From the NCBI GenBank assembly GCA_034439915.1, contig JAWXBI010000005.1, forward strand, positions 1 through 10,235: 10,235 nucleotides of DNA. Direction: 5' to 3'. A program made the translations under genes and the position numbers. Of this stretch, positions 1 through 6,672 are shown in pieces. The stretch's first letter is position 1, and each line of letters begins with the position of its first letter. The notes below the pieces were generated by a model. It was not told the DNA's origin and searched no databases. It saw only the letters and a list, made by a program, of their open reading frames with translations. The stretch is from JADJLQ01 sp034439915. GTDB lineage: Bacteria; Bacteroidota; Bacteroidia; Chitinophagales; Saprospiraceae.

Positions 1-1
1 A

Positions 2-124
2 ACTGCATATGTTCCATTAACAGAATATCAGTTTGTGGACCAGAAAAGAAAAAAAATTGCTGCAATGAAACGACTAATTACTAAATTTGAAATCACAACT
101 GACGACCTTAACTTGCAATTGTAA
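2..124 (+). CDS. 3' end of an unidentified gene (partial, cut by window edge)
   Basis: The frame starting at base 2 is open from the window edge to a TAA at 122-124 and gives about 40 residues. They are rich in Lys, Thr and Leu and include the stretch KRKKIAAMKRLITKFEITTD. The continuous frame and ordinary residue mix suggest a real C-terminus, but 40 codons is short enough for chance. The amphipathic Lys-rich helix ending in a 'kFxITxDDL' pattern is faintly like the N-terminal helix of H-NS-type proteins. That resemblance is weak, comes from the wrong end of that family, and is not used as a call. The gene is on the same strand as the PQQ dehydrogenase, 224 bases downstream. No terminator hairpin follows the stop. 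Confidence 0.45.
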   Translation, partial: TAYVPLTEYQFVDQKRKKIAAMKRLITKFEITTDDLNLQL

Positions 125-127
125 ATC

Positions 128-234
128 AACGAGTTATGGAACGTTAGTCATAATGTGGACAGGCCAAGGAAGACAACTAACGAGTGATATTTCAATTACA
201 AAGATTTTTATGTACAAGGTCTGACAAACTCGTT
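128..234. repeat. Cluster of AACGAGT words in direct and inverted orientation
   Basis: AACGAGT occurs at 128-134 and again at 179-185, and its inverse ACTCGTT at 228-234. In addition CGTTAGT (142-148) and ACTAACG (176-182) form a 7-bp inverted repeat with a 27-base loop. These lie directly after the stop of the partial gene. The spacing and words recall recombination or attC-like ends, but no consensus core pair is present, so no such function is called. The rest of the 125-348 spacer is A/T-rich. A poor match to the Bacteroidota -7 box (GATATTTG against TAnnTTTG) sits at 309-316, 33 bases before the next start. Confidence 0.35.
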
Positions 235-348
235 TCTGAAAAACAAATGATGGTAGTCAAATGATAACTGGGCTAACAAAATTGAATTTTTAAAAGACTT
301 ATAAAATCGATATTTGATTTACATTCACAAGATTTATTCTTTATTATT

Positions 349-2472
349 ATGAAACTACGAGTGTCCTTAAGGCAAGATATTTTTATCATGTTAATACTGC
401 TAGTATTGACTATAATTTCAATCCAATGCAAGAGTAAGCCTGAACTTGGTTCTGAAGAACACATCAAACAGGCAACAGCAATTGTTACTGATGATTATTT
501 GACACATGCGGACAATACGCCAGAAAACTGGGTAACATACGGAAAGAACTATGCGGAAGATCGTTTCAGTTCACTAAAGCAAATCAACAATGAGAATGTG
601 GGAAGACTTGGTCTGGCTTGGGCGTTGAACCTAAAGACAACACGAGGCATTGAAGCTACACCTTTAGTTGTAGACGGAATTATGTTTCTCACCGGTCCAT
701 GGAGTAAAGTCTATGCAGTGAATGCACTAACCGGAAAAATGATCTGGACCTACGATCCTGAAGTGCCCGGAAAATATGGCGAGAAAGCCTGCTGTGATGT
801 GGTGAACAGAGGTTTGGCTTTATATAAAGGAAGCGTTTTTTTAGGGACTTTGGACGGACGATTGATTGCCTTGGATGCTTCTAATGGCAAACCTATTTGG
901 CAAGTGCTCACCGTTGATACTACTAAATATTACACTATCACAGGTGCCCCAAGAATTGTGAAAGGGAAAGTGATCATTGGAAATGGAGGGGCAGAGTTTG
1001 GAGTACGGGGATATATCACTGCTTATGATGCGATAACTGGTAAACAGCAGTGGCGGTTTTACACTGTGCCTGGAGATCCATCGAAACCATTCGAATCAAA
1101 GGCCATGGAGATGGCCTCCAAAACATGGTCAGGTGAATGGTGGAAATATGGAGGTGGTGGAACAGCCTGGGACGCAATGGCTTTCGACCCTGAACTTAAT
1201 TTGTTTTATGTTGGCACTGGTAATGGTTCACCATGGGATTGGTTCCATAGGAGTAACGGTCAAGGTGATAATCTGTTTCTTTCTTCCATCGTGGCACTCA
1301 ACCCTGACAATGGCGAATATGTGTGGCATTATCAAACCACGCCCGGAGATGATTGGGATTATACGGCAACCCAACATCTTATTCTTGCTGACATTAAAAT
1401 TGAAGGTCAACCAAGAAAGGTAATCATGCAAGCACCCAAGAATGGTTTCTTTTATGTTCTTGATCGAACAACTGGGAAACTAATTTCAGGGGAACCTTAT
1501 ACCTACATGAATTGGGCTACTGGCATTGATAAGACTACCGGCAAACCCATCGAGACAGATTCCAGCAGATATAAAAATGAAAACAGGGTCATTTCTCCCG
1601 GCCCTCCAGGTGGGCATAATTGGCAGCCCATGGCATTTAATCCATTGACGGGATTGGTATATCTGCCCTCTCATATCAATTCCTTCCCTTACGGAGGTGA
1701 TTCAAAATGGAAGTATAATGACAAAGGCTGGAATATTTCCATGCCCAAAGTTGATCTTCCAACAAAGGCAGATTTGACTTCACCTGAAAATATGGATCAA
1801 GGACAATTGCTGGCATGGGATCCCAAAACTCAAAAGGAAATCTGGAGAGTGAATTATCCGGCAACTTACTGGAATGGCGGAGTAATGACATCTGCTGGGA
1901 GCCTCGTTTTTCAGGGAACAGGTGATGGTAAGTTTGTAGCCTATGATGCTGCTAATGGGAAAAAACTTTGGGAAACTGATCTTGGTTCCGGTGTGATTGC
2001 TCCACCCATTACCTTTATGATTGATGGGAAACAATATGTATCCATTGCTGTTGGCTGGGGTGGAAATCCAGGTAACCGGGTTAGGTTCACCAAAGAAATT
2101 TATTCTGGCACGATATACACATTCGCCCTGGATGCAAATCAGGCTTATCCGCAATTCAATACGCACAGGTCCACGGAACTCATTCAACTTCCGGTTTCTG
2201 CATCAACTGCTGAAATCAGCAATGGTCGAACTTTGTACGATTCCAATTGTCGCACCTGTCATGGCAGGATGGGTGATAACGGTGGTTCCATACCCAACCT
2301 AACCTTTTCCAGTGAAGGTACGTTTGGGATTATGGAAGACATTGTATTGAAGGGAATGTACCTGACCCTAGGGATGCCCAATTTTTCAGGTCGACTTAGT
2401 CAAAAAGACTTGATGAACATTAAAAGTTATATCCTTAATTCAGCCAATGAAATACGAACAAAACATAAATGA
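349..2472 (+). CDS. PQQ-dependent dehydrogenase lipoprotein with C-terminal cytochrome c domain (quinohemoprotein)
   Basis: This 707-residue protein should oxidise an alcohol or sugar with PQQ and pass electrons to its own haem, on the periplasmic side of an envelope membrane. A hydrophobic segment (about 11-26) precedes a lipidation Cys at residue 27 (SIQC-KSK). The eight-bladed quinoprotein domain spans about 55-600. It shows W/GK blade repeats, the adjacent-Cys pair C148-C149 followed by NRG (the unusual disulfide over PQQ), GTGNG at 289-293, and PGDDWD at 332-337, the segment holding the catalytic Asp in this family. The cytochrome part has C634-R-T-C637-H638 for covalent haem and M676 as the likely sixth ligand. 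Length and order fit type II quinohemoprotein dehydrogenases, and the frame is intact. The ATG at 349 gives a complete signal peptide; its leader is A/T-rich with no Shine-Dalgarno. No PQQ-synthesis gene is in view. The substrate cannot be read from the sequence. Confidence 0.93.
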   Translation: MKLRVSLRQDIFIMLILLVLTIISIQCKSKPELGSEEHIKQATAIVTDDYLTHADNTPENWVTYGKNYAEDRFSSLKQINNENVGRLGLAWALNLKTTRGIEATPLVVDGIMFLTGPWSKVYAVNALTGKMIWTYDPEVPGKYGEKACCDVVNRGLALYKGSVFLGTLDGRLIALDASNGKPIWQVLTVDTTKYYTITGAPRIVKGKVIIGNGGAEFGVRGYITAYDAITGKQQWRFYTVPGDPSKPFESKAMEMASKTWSGEWWKYGGGGTAWDAMAFDPELNLFYVGTGNGSPWDWFHRSNGQGDNLFLSSIVALNPDNGEYVWHYQTTPGDDWDYTATQHLILADIKIEGQPRKVIMQAPKNGFFYVLDRTTGKLISGEPYTYMNWATGIDKTTGKPIETDSSRYKNENRVISPGPPGGHNWQPMAFNPLTGLVYLPSHINSFPYGGDSKWKYNDKGWNISMPKVDLPTKADLTSPENMDQGQLLAWDPKTQKEIWRVNYPATYWNGGVMTSAGSLVFQGTGDGKFVAYDAANGKKLWETDLGSGVIAPPITFMIDGKQYVSIAVGWGGNPGNRVRFTKEIYSGTIYTFALDANQAYPQFNTHRSTELIQLPVSASTAEISNGRTLYDSNCRTCHGRMGDNGGSIPNLTFSSEGTFGIMEDIVLKGMYLTLGMPNFSGRLSQKDLMNIKSYILNSANEIRTKHK

Positions 2473-2499
2473 TAAGTAACAAAAATACGGACTAGAAGT

Positions 2500-2675
2500 G
2501 AAGTGAAAGCCACACAGCCACCAACTAAATGTTTATACTATTGTGCGATGAAGTGTATGTTTAAGTTTTTATCTTCGTTCAATGTTTGGTCACTCCCATT
2601 TGCTTCGCGCCATCGGGGCAGGCAGTGGGACAGTTTAGTATTTCAAAGTCCCGCAACGGCATAAACACAAACGTA
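2500..2675 (-). repeat. Probable degraded copy of a dispersed Bacteroidota intergenic element
   Basis: Read on the minus strand, this stretch runs through CCGTTGCGGGACTTTGAAAT, then CTGTCCCACTGCCTGCC, GCGCGAAGCAAATGGG, CCAAACATTG and TTGGTGGCTGTGTGGCT. From memory this word order recurs in gene-poor stretches of environmental Bacteroidota genomes; no database was searched. What is seen directly is that it is much richer in GC than its flanks. It can also fold: GTGGGAC (2625-2631) pairs with GTCCCGC (2648-2654) with one G-U pair and a 16-base loop. No transposase or terminal inverted repeats are visible, so the boundaries are approximate and the orientation arbitrary. Confidence 0.4.
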
Positions 2676-2967
2676 ATCAGAAAAATCCAAAGAAATACAC
2701 ACCATCCAATCAATGATCGAAGAGAATGCATCGAAAAAGAGCAAAAGTATGAGCTTCAAAAATTTAAACTTTTCATTTTTAAGAAAAAATTATATTATAT
2801 TTCTTTTCCTTTCTTTTCTTTTATAGGCTTGAAGTCCAAAAATGAATGTCAAAGGGCTTAAAGCAATGTGGATAAAGTAGTCTCTGAAACCTGTGACATA
2901 ATAGTGACTCCATTTGATCGGGATGGTGTGGGTGAAATTAAAAACAATTAGGGAGAAGAGAAAGCCT

Positions 2968-3023
2968 AATCCTGATCACCTTAGACCCTTTCGACCGGAT
3001 ATTAAATAAGGCGGATCAGAATT
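2968..3023 (+). promoter_or_regulatory. Imperfect hairpin upstream of DUF1080 gene
   Basis: CTGATC (2972-2977) pairs with GATCAG (3014-3019), and CCTTA (2979-2983) pairs with TAAGG (3007-3011), with a small internal loop of one base against two. AAT (2968-2970) can extend the pairing with ATT (3021-3023) after one mismatch, giving 14 pairs around a 23-base loop. It ends 41 bases before the ATG at 3065. It could be an operator-like palindrome, a leader structure, or a weak terminator followed by the T-rich bases 3022-3030. The pairing is seen; the role is open. Confidence 0.4.
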
Positions 3024-3064
3024 TTATTTATACTTTTAATGCCCTAATAAATACAAAACCAATT

Positions 3065-3859
3065 ATGAAATATTATTATCTGATACTGCTCCTGGGTATT
3101 TCCATGGTAGCATGTAAAAGCAAAGAAAAACCTGCAATGGATTCATCAATGTCTGCCACCCCGGCAGCCTCGGCAGCCCCCACAATTGACTCCACCCATA
3201 TGGCAAAACTTTCAGATGAAGAAAAAGCCAATGGCTGGCAGTTGTTATTCGACGGACTCTCCACCAAAGGGTGGCATAAGTATGGTGCAGAAGCCCCTGG
3301 TCAGGCCTGGAAAGTAGTAGAAGGCAGTTTGATGCTGGATGCCCGCAATAAAGCCAATTGGCAATCCCAGGGCGGTGGTGATCTGGTGACGGATGGAGAA
3401 TTTGAAAATTTTCACCTCAAACTGGAATGGAAAATCGATACCTGTGGCAATAGTGGAATCATATTTTTTGTTCAGGAAGACACTGCCAAGTATAAATATG
3501 TATGGCATACCGGGCCCGAAATGCAGGTACTGGACAACAACTGTCATCCGGACGCAAAAATCAAAAAACACCGTGCCGGCGATTTATATGATCTGATCAG
3601 CAGTACCAAAGAAACGGTCAAACCCGCTTTGGAATGGAATCAGGCTGAAATCGTCAGCCAGGCCGGGGTTTTGGATTTGTATCTCAATGGTGAAAAAGTG
3701 GTAAGTACCAGTGTAACCGATGCAAAATGGAAAAAGCTGGTCGGTGGCAGTAAGTTTAAAACCATGCCTGGTTTTGCCGCCATCGCCCGGGGTAGTATCT
3801 CACTCCAGGACCATGGAAATACGGTATGGTTTAGAAATATTAAAATCAAATCGCTTTAG
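3065..3859 (+). CDS. DUF1080 / 3-keto-disaccharide hydrolase family lipoprotein
   Basis: This is a 264-residue lipoprotein with a signal peptide at about 1-16 and a lipobox SMVAC ending at C17, followed by KSK. An Ala/Ser/Pro-rich linker (about 20-48) then leads into a DUF1080 (PF06439) beta-sandwich at about 56-263. Family hallmarks are the opening GWQLLFDGLSTKGWH (57-71), SGIIFFV (130-136), GPEMQVLDN (150-158), and the closing segment with LQDHG and VWFRNIKIK (247-262). Members are annotated as 3-keto-disaccharide hydrolases or related glycoside-active proteins of the periplasm or surface, and length and order match complete members. The substrate is not readable here. The ATG at 3065 is the only start that keeps the signal peptide, and no Shine-Dalgarno precedes it. 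A strong terminator follows 17 bases after the stop, so this is probably a single-gene transcript or the end of one. Confidence 0.92.
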   Translation: MKYYYLILLLGISMVACKSKEKPAMDSSMSATPAASAAPTIDSTHMAKLSDEEKANGWQLLFDGLSTKGWHKYGAEAPGQAWKVVEGSLMLDARNKANWQSQGGGDLVTDGEFENFHLKLEWKIDTCGNSGIIFFVQEDTAKYKYVWHTGPEMQVLDNNCHPDAKIKKHRAGDLYDLISSTKETVKPALEWNQAEIVSQAGVLDLYLNGEKVVSTSVTDAKWKKLVGGSKFKTMPGFAAIARGSISLQDHGNTVWFRNIKIKSL

Positions 3860-3876
3860 TAGTGAATAATTTGACT

Positions 3877-3924
3877 AAGCCTGTAATGAGGACCATGATC
3901 CTTATTACAGGCTTGTTTTTTTTT
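3877..3924 (+). terminator. Strong intrinsic terminator after DUF1080 gene, overlapping the start of the phosphatase pseudogene
   Basis: AAGCCTGTAATGAGGA (3877-3892) pairs with TCCTTATTACAGGCTT (3899-3914), giving 16 pairs with one G-U, a six-base loop CCATGA and nine T residues at 3916-3924. This is a textbook Rho-independent terminator. Unusually, the hairpin contains both possible ATG codons (3886 and 3895) of the following phosphatase remnant, and the T tract codes for the Phe run of its signal peptide. Confidence 0.9.
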
Positions 3925-4873
3925 ATTGGATTTCTTTCCACTTGCAAATCAAAACTGACCCTAAGTTGATTGAACATCAGGCTCCGTTAATTCATCGCAT
4001 TGGTTTTGGTTCCTGTGGTTCACAGGAACTTCCCCAACCCGTGCTTGACCTTGCTGTTTCTAAAAACCCAGATTTATTCATCTGGCTGTGAGATAATATT
4101 TATGGAGACAGCGAAGTATTGGATACACTAGATGCCAAATACATAAGACTGGCTTCCAAAAAAGAGTTCCAAAACCTTTCGGCTACTTGTCCGATGATCT
4201 CAACCTGGGATGACTATTAATATGGAGCAAATGATGCCGGCAGGCATTACCCGCTGAAACTTGAATCTAAAGAATTGTTTTTAAAATTCTGGAATATCCC
4301 TAAGGAAGACATACGCCATCAAAGGGAGGGGATCTACACCAGTTATTATTTCCAGGATAAAAAAAACACCCTGCAAATTATAGTATAGGATATGCGTACT
4401 TTCCGGGATGACCTGAGATTATACAAAGGTGAACCGGTCGACACCAGCCGTTTTTTTTATGCTCTGGATTACCTGCCTTACGAAACAACGGATTCAACCT
4501 TACTGGGTGAGGATCAATGGAACTGGCTGGAAAAACAACTCTCGGTGCCGGCCGATATGAGGATAATTGCCAGCAGTTCCCAGTTTGGTATCACGTTTAA
4601 TGGATATGAAGCCTGGGCTAATTTTCCACACGAACAAAAAAGGTTCCTCGATCTGGTTAAATCAACCCGGGCCAATGGAGTGGTGTTTATTTCAGGTAAT
4701 GTGCATTACGCTGAAATTTCAAAATTAAATCAACCTGGCTTGTATCCTATTTACGATGTCACGGCCAGCGGTATCACCTCCACTTGGGATTTTGCTACGC
4801 CCAATGACAACCGGATAGATGGCGCAGTAATGGAAAATCATTTCGGATTGCTGGAATTAAATTGGGAGGCTGC
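3886..4873 (+). pseudogene. Broken PhoD-like alkaline phosphatase lipoprotein gene
   Basis: ATG at 3886 opens a lipoprotein signal peptide (MRTMILITGLFFFIGFLSTC, then KSK). That frame stops at TGA 3967-3969. The frame one base off is clearly a PhoD-like metallophosphatase: FGSCGSQE (4005-4028), LFIWL-stop-DNIYGD, TWDDY-stop-YGANDAG, DMRTFRDDL, SGNVHYAE (4692-4715), then a TSTW/PNDNRIDG/MENHFGLL tail. Inserting one A in the run 3951-3954 joins signal peptide and enzyme. In-frame stops are TGA 4089-4091 (where the family has Gly), TAA 4218-4220 (Asp expected) and TAG 4386-4388 (Leu expected). Two probable metal-site residues are also changed: WDDH to WDDY, and GDxH to GNVH. The C-terminus is lost or unrecognisable beyond the CAACCCT repeat. 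Codons elsewhere remain readable, so inactivation looks recent. A 350-codon frame from ATG 4392 is only the surviving C-terminal half running on antisense through ettA, so it is not a gene as it stands. Confidence 0.9.
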
Positions 4874-4894
4874 CAACCCTCAACCCTCAACCCT
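4874..4894. repeat. Three tandem copies of CAACCCT
   Basis: Three exact copies of the 7-mer CAACCCT (TTG/AGG-rich on the other strand) stand at 4874-4880, 4881-4887 and 4888-4894. The last two bases fall in the stop codon of ettA, and the array replaces or interrupts the expected end of the phosphatase frame. Slippage or recombination at such repeats could have trimmed the phosphatase 3' end; that is inference. Confidence 0.85.
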
Positions 4895-6569
4895 ACCTAT
4901 TGATCACGTTTTTAAATTTAGGCCTTTTGGGTGTAAGGTCCCCGAGGCGTTCTTTTTTCCTGTTTTCATAATCTGTAAAGTTGCCTTCGAAATAAACGAC
5001 TTGTCCATCGTCTTCAAACGCCAGGATATGGGTTGCCAATCGATCGATAAACCAACGATCGTGGGAGATCACCAAAACAGCACCGGCAAAGTGTTCAATA
5101 GCTTCTTCCAGGGCCCTCAAGGTATTGATGTCTATATCATTCGTAGGCTCATCGAGCAGGAGTACATTGCCTCCATCTTTGAGCGTCATCGCCAGGTGCA
5201 GTCGATTGCGCTCACCCCCGGAGAGGACTCCCACCTTTTTCTGCTGATCACTTCCGGTAAAATTGAAGCGGGCGAGGTAAGAGCGGGCATTGATTTCCGT
5301 CTTGCCAATTACGATGATGTCATTGCCTCCGCTGATTACATCGTAAATCGATTTTTCAGGATTGAGATCTTTATGGGTCTGGTCTACATAAGACAGATGG
5401 ACGGTGTCCCCCAGGACTACCTTTCCCTGATCCGCCTGTTCTAATCCCATAATGATCCTGAACAAAGTACTTTTTCCAACCCCATTAGGTCCTATAATGC
5501 CGACCACCCCGTTTTTGGGAATTGAAAAATTAATATGTTCAAATAGCACCCGATCTCCATAGGCTTTTCCAAGGTCTTGAGTTTCGATGACCACATCGCC
5601 TAATCGGGGTCCGGGAGGAATGTACAACTCCAACGTGGCTTCCTTTTCCTTTACTTCTTCACTCAGGAGTTTGTCATAGGCATTGAGGCGGGCCTTGCCT
5701 TTTGATTGACGAGCCTTTGGTGACATGCGTACCCATTCCAGTTCACGCTCCAGGGTTTTGCGCCGTTTGGTCTCCTGTTTTTCCTCCATTTCCAGGCGTT
5801 TGGCTTTTTGTTCCAGCCAACTGCTGTAGTTACCTTTCCAGGGAATGCCTTCACCCCGGTCCAGTTCCAGAATCCATCCGGCCACATTATCCAGGAAATA
5901 ACGGTCGTGGGTCACTGCGATTACAGTGCCTTGAAAATTTTGGAGATATTGTTCCAGCCACAAAACGCTTTCTGCATCCAGGTGATTGGTGGGTTCATCC
6001 AGTAATAAGATATCCGGATTACTCAATAACAGGCGGCAAAGTGCCACCCTTCTTTTTTCTCCTCCGGACAAAACTTTTATCAATTGGTTTTCCTCCGGAC
6101 AACGGAGGGCTTCCATAGCTGTATTTAATTTATTGTCCAGTTCCCAGGCATTTTCATGATCGAGTTTGTCCATCAGGTCGGCTTGTTTCTCGATCAGCTT
6201 ATTCATTTCTTCATCTTCTAAGGGTTCAGCCAGTCGATTACATACGTCCTCGTATTCTTTCAACAATGCCACTACCTCATGTACACCTTCTTCGACTACC
6301 TGTCTGACCGTCTTATCCTGATCCAGGGCCGGTTCTTGTTCCAGCATGCCTATTTTATAGTCTTTATCAAAAATGACTTTACCCTGATAATTCTGATCTG
6401 CTCCGGAGATGATCCGCAACAGGCTGGTTTTACCCGACCCGTTGAGACCCAGGACGCCAATCTTTGCTCCGTAATAGAAACTGAGGTAAATGTTTTTAAG
6501 GACTTGTTTATTTGGAGGGTAGATCTTATTGACCCCTTCCATGGAAAAAATTATTTTTTCACCTGCCAT
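4893..6569 (-). CDS. ettA: EttA, energy-dependent translational throttle ABC-F ATPase
   Basis: This 558-residue cytoplasmic ABC-F protein binds the ribosomal E site and gates the start of elongation according to ATP/ADP state; that role is known for the E. coli protein. Two nucleotide-binding domains are complete: Walker A GLNGSGKT (41-48) and GPNGVGKST (360-368), signatures LSGGE (167-171 and 449-453), Walker B LLLDEPTNHLD (188-198) and LLLDEPTNDID (470-480). No membrane segment is present. The short arm insert (about 95-140) and the basic linker with ELEWVRMSPKARQSKGKARL (276-295) separate EttA from other ABC-F members. Length agrees with EttA (about 555). The ATG at 6569 lies in a family-typical position. 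A -7-like box (CATCTTTG on the minus strand, 6589-6596) is weak. The gene lies 103 bases downstream of the protease gene, and no good minus-strand terminator is visible in that gap. It converges on the phosphatase remnant. Confidence 0.96.
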   Translation of the reverse strand: MAGEKIIFSMEGVNKIYPPNKQVLKNIYLSFYYGAKIGVLGLNGSGKTSLLRIISGADQNYQGKVIFDKDYKIGMLEQEPALDQDKTVRQVVEEGVHEVVALLKEYEDVCNRLAEPLEDEEMNKLIEKQADLMDKLDHENAWELDNKLNTAMEALRCPEENQLIKVLSGGEKRRVALCRLLLSNPDILLLDEPTNHLDAESVLWLEQYLQNFQGTVIAVTHDRYFLDNVAGWILELDRGEGIPWKGNYSSWLEQKAKRLEMEEKQETKRRKTLERELEWVRMSPKARQSKGKARLNAYDKLLSEEVKEKEATLELYIPPGPRLGDVVIETQDLGKAYGDRVLFEHINFSIPKNGVVGIIGPNGVGKSTLFRIIMGLEQADQGKVVLGDTVHLSYVDQTHKDLNPEKSIYDVISGGNDIIVIGKTEINARSYLARFNFTGSDQQKKVGVLSGGERNRLHLAMTLKDGGNVLLLDEPTNDIDINTLRALEEAIEHFAGAVLVISHDRWFIDRLATHILAFEDDGQVVYFEGNFTDYENRKKERLGDLTPKRPKFKNVINR

Positions 6570-6672
6570 TGTTTGTTGAATTGGGGCGCAAAGATGCGGA
6601 AAAGAGCTGAAGTAAAAAAGAAAGGTTATAATTCTGCCGGGAGGACCTCTCTCGGAAGATTTAATTTACACT

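Larger units (their letters stand above)
2473..3064. other. Long gene-free stretch between PQQ dehydrogenase and DUF1080 gene
   Basis: These 592 bases hold no credible gene. No clear terminator follows the PQQ gene stop. About 2500-2675 resembles a degraded dispersed element (separate entry). From 2755 to 2830 there is an A/T-rich run with a TTTCTTTTCC-type pyrimidine tract. A hairpin lies at 2968-3023. A weak -7-like box, TACTTTTA against TAnnTTTG, sits at 3031-3038, 27 bases before the next ATG. A 91-codon frame at 2586-2861 and a 27-codon frame at 2868-2951 were considered and not accepted as genes. Confidence 0.6.

Noticed and set aside
1780..2187. 135-codon minus-strand frame within the PQQ dehydrogenase gene
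   Set aside because: It is a shadow frame; the plus-strand gene is conserved and complete here.
2586..2861. 91-codon open frame on + in the gene-free stretch
   Set aside because: It starts inside the degraded repeat element and ends in A/T-rich sequence. It has no domain, signal peptide or leader, and the residue mix is not protein-like.
2868..2951. 27-codon GTG frame with a TPFDRDGVGEI stretch that looks faintly like an EF-hand
   Set aside because: It is too short, has no leader, and is preceded in frame by a nearby stop. A chance match is likely.
4089..4388. Programmed readthrough or alternative genetic code in the phosphatase
   Set aside because: TGA, TAA and TAG all occur where the family has different residues (Gly, Asp, Leu), and a frameshift is also present. 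Neighbouring genes use normal stops.
4392..5444. 350-codon frame as a stand-alone protein
   Set aside because: Its first 160 or so codons are the C-terminal half of the phosphatase pseudogene, and the rest is antisense to ettA.
5702..6118. 138-codon + frame antisense to ettA
   Set aside because: It is a shadow of the well-supported ettA gene, Pro/Cys-rich with no family resemblance.
6628..6656. Hairpin between the S8 protease and ettA as a terminator
   Set aside because: The CCGGGAGG/TCTCTCGG arms pair well only on the plus strand through G-U pairs. On the minus strand, where both genes are read, two A-C mismatches break it.
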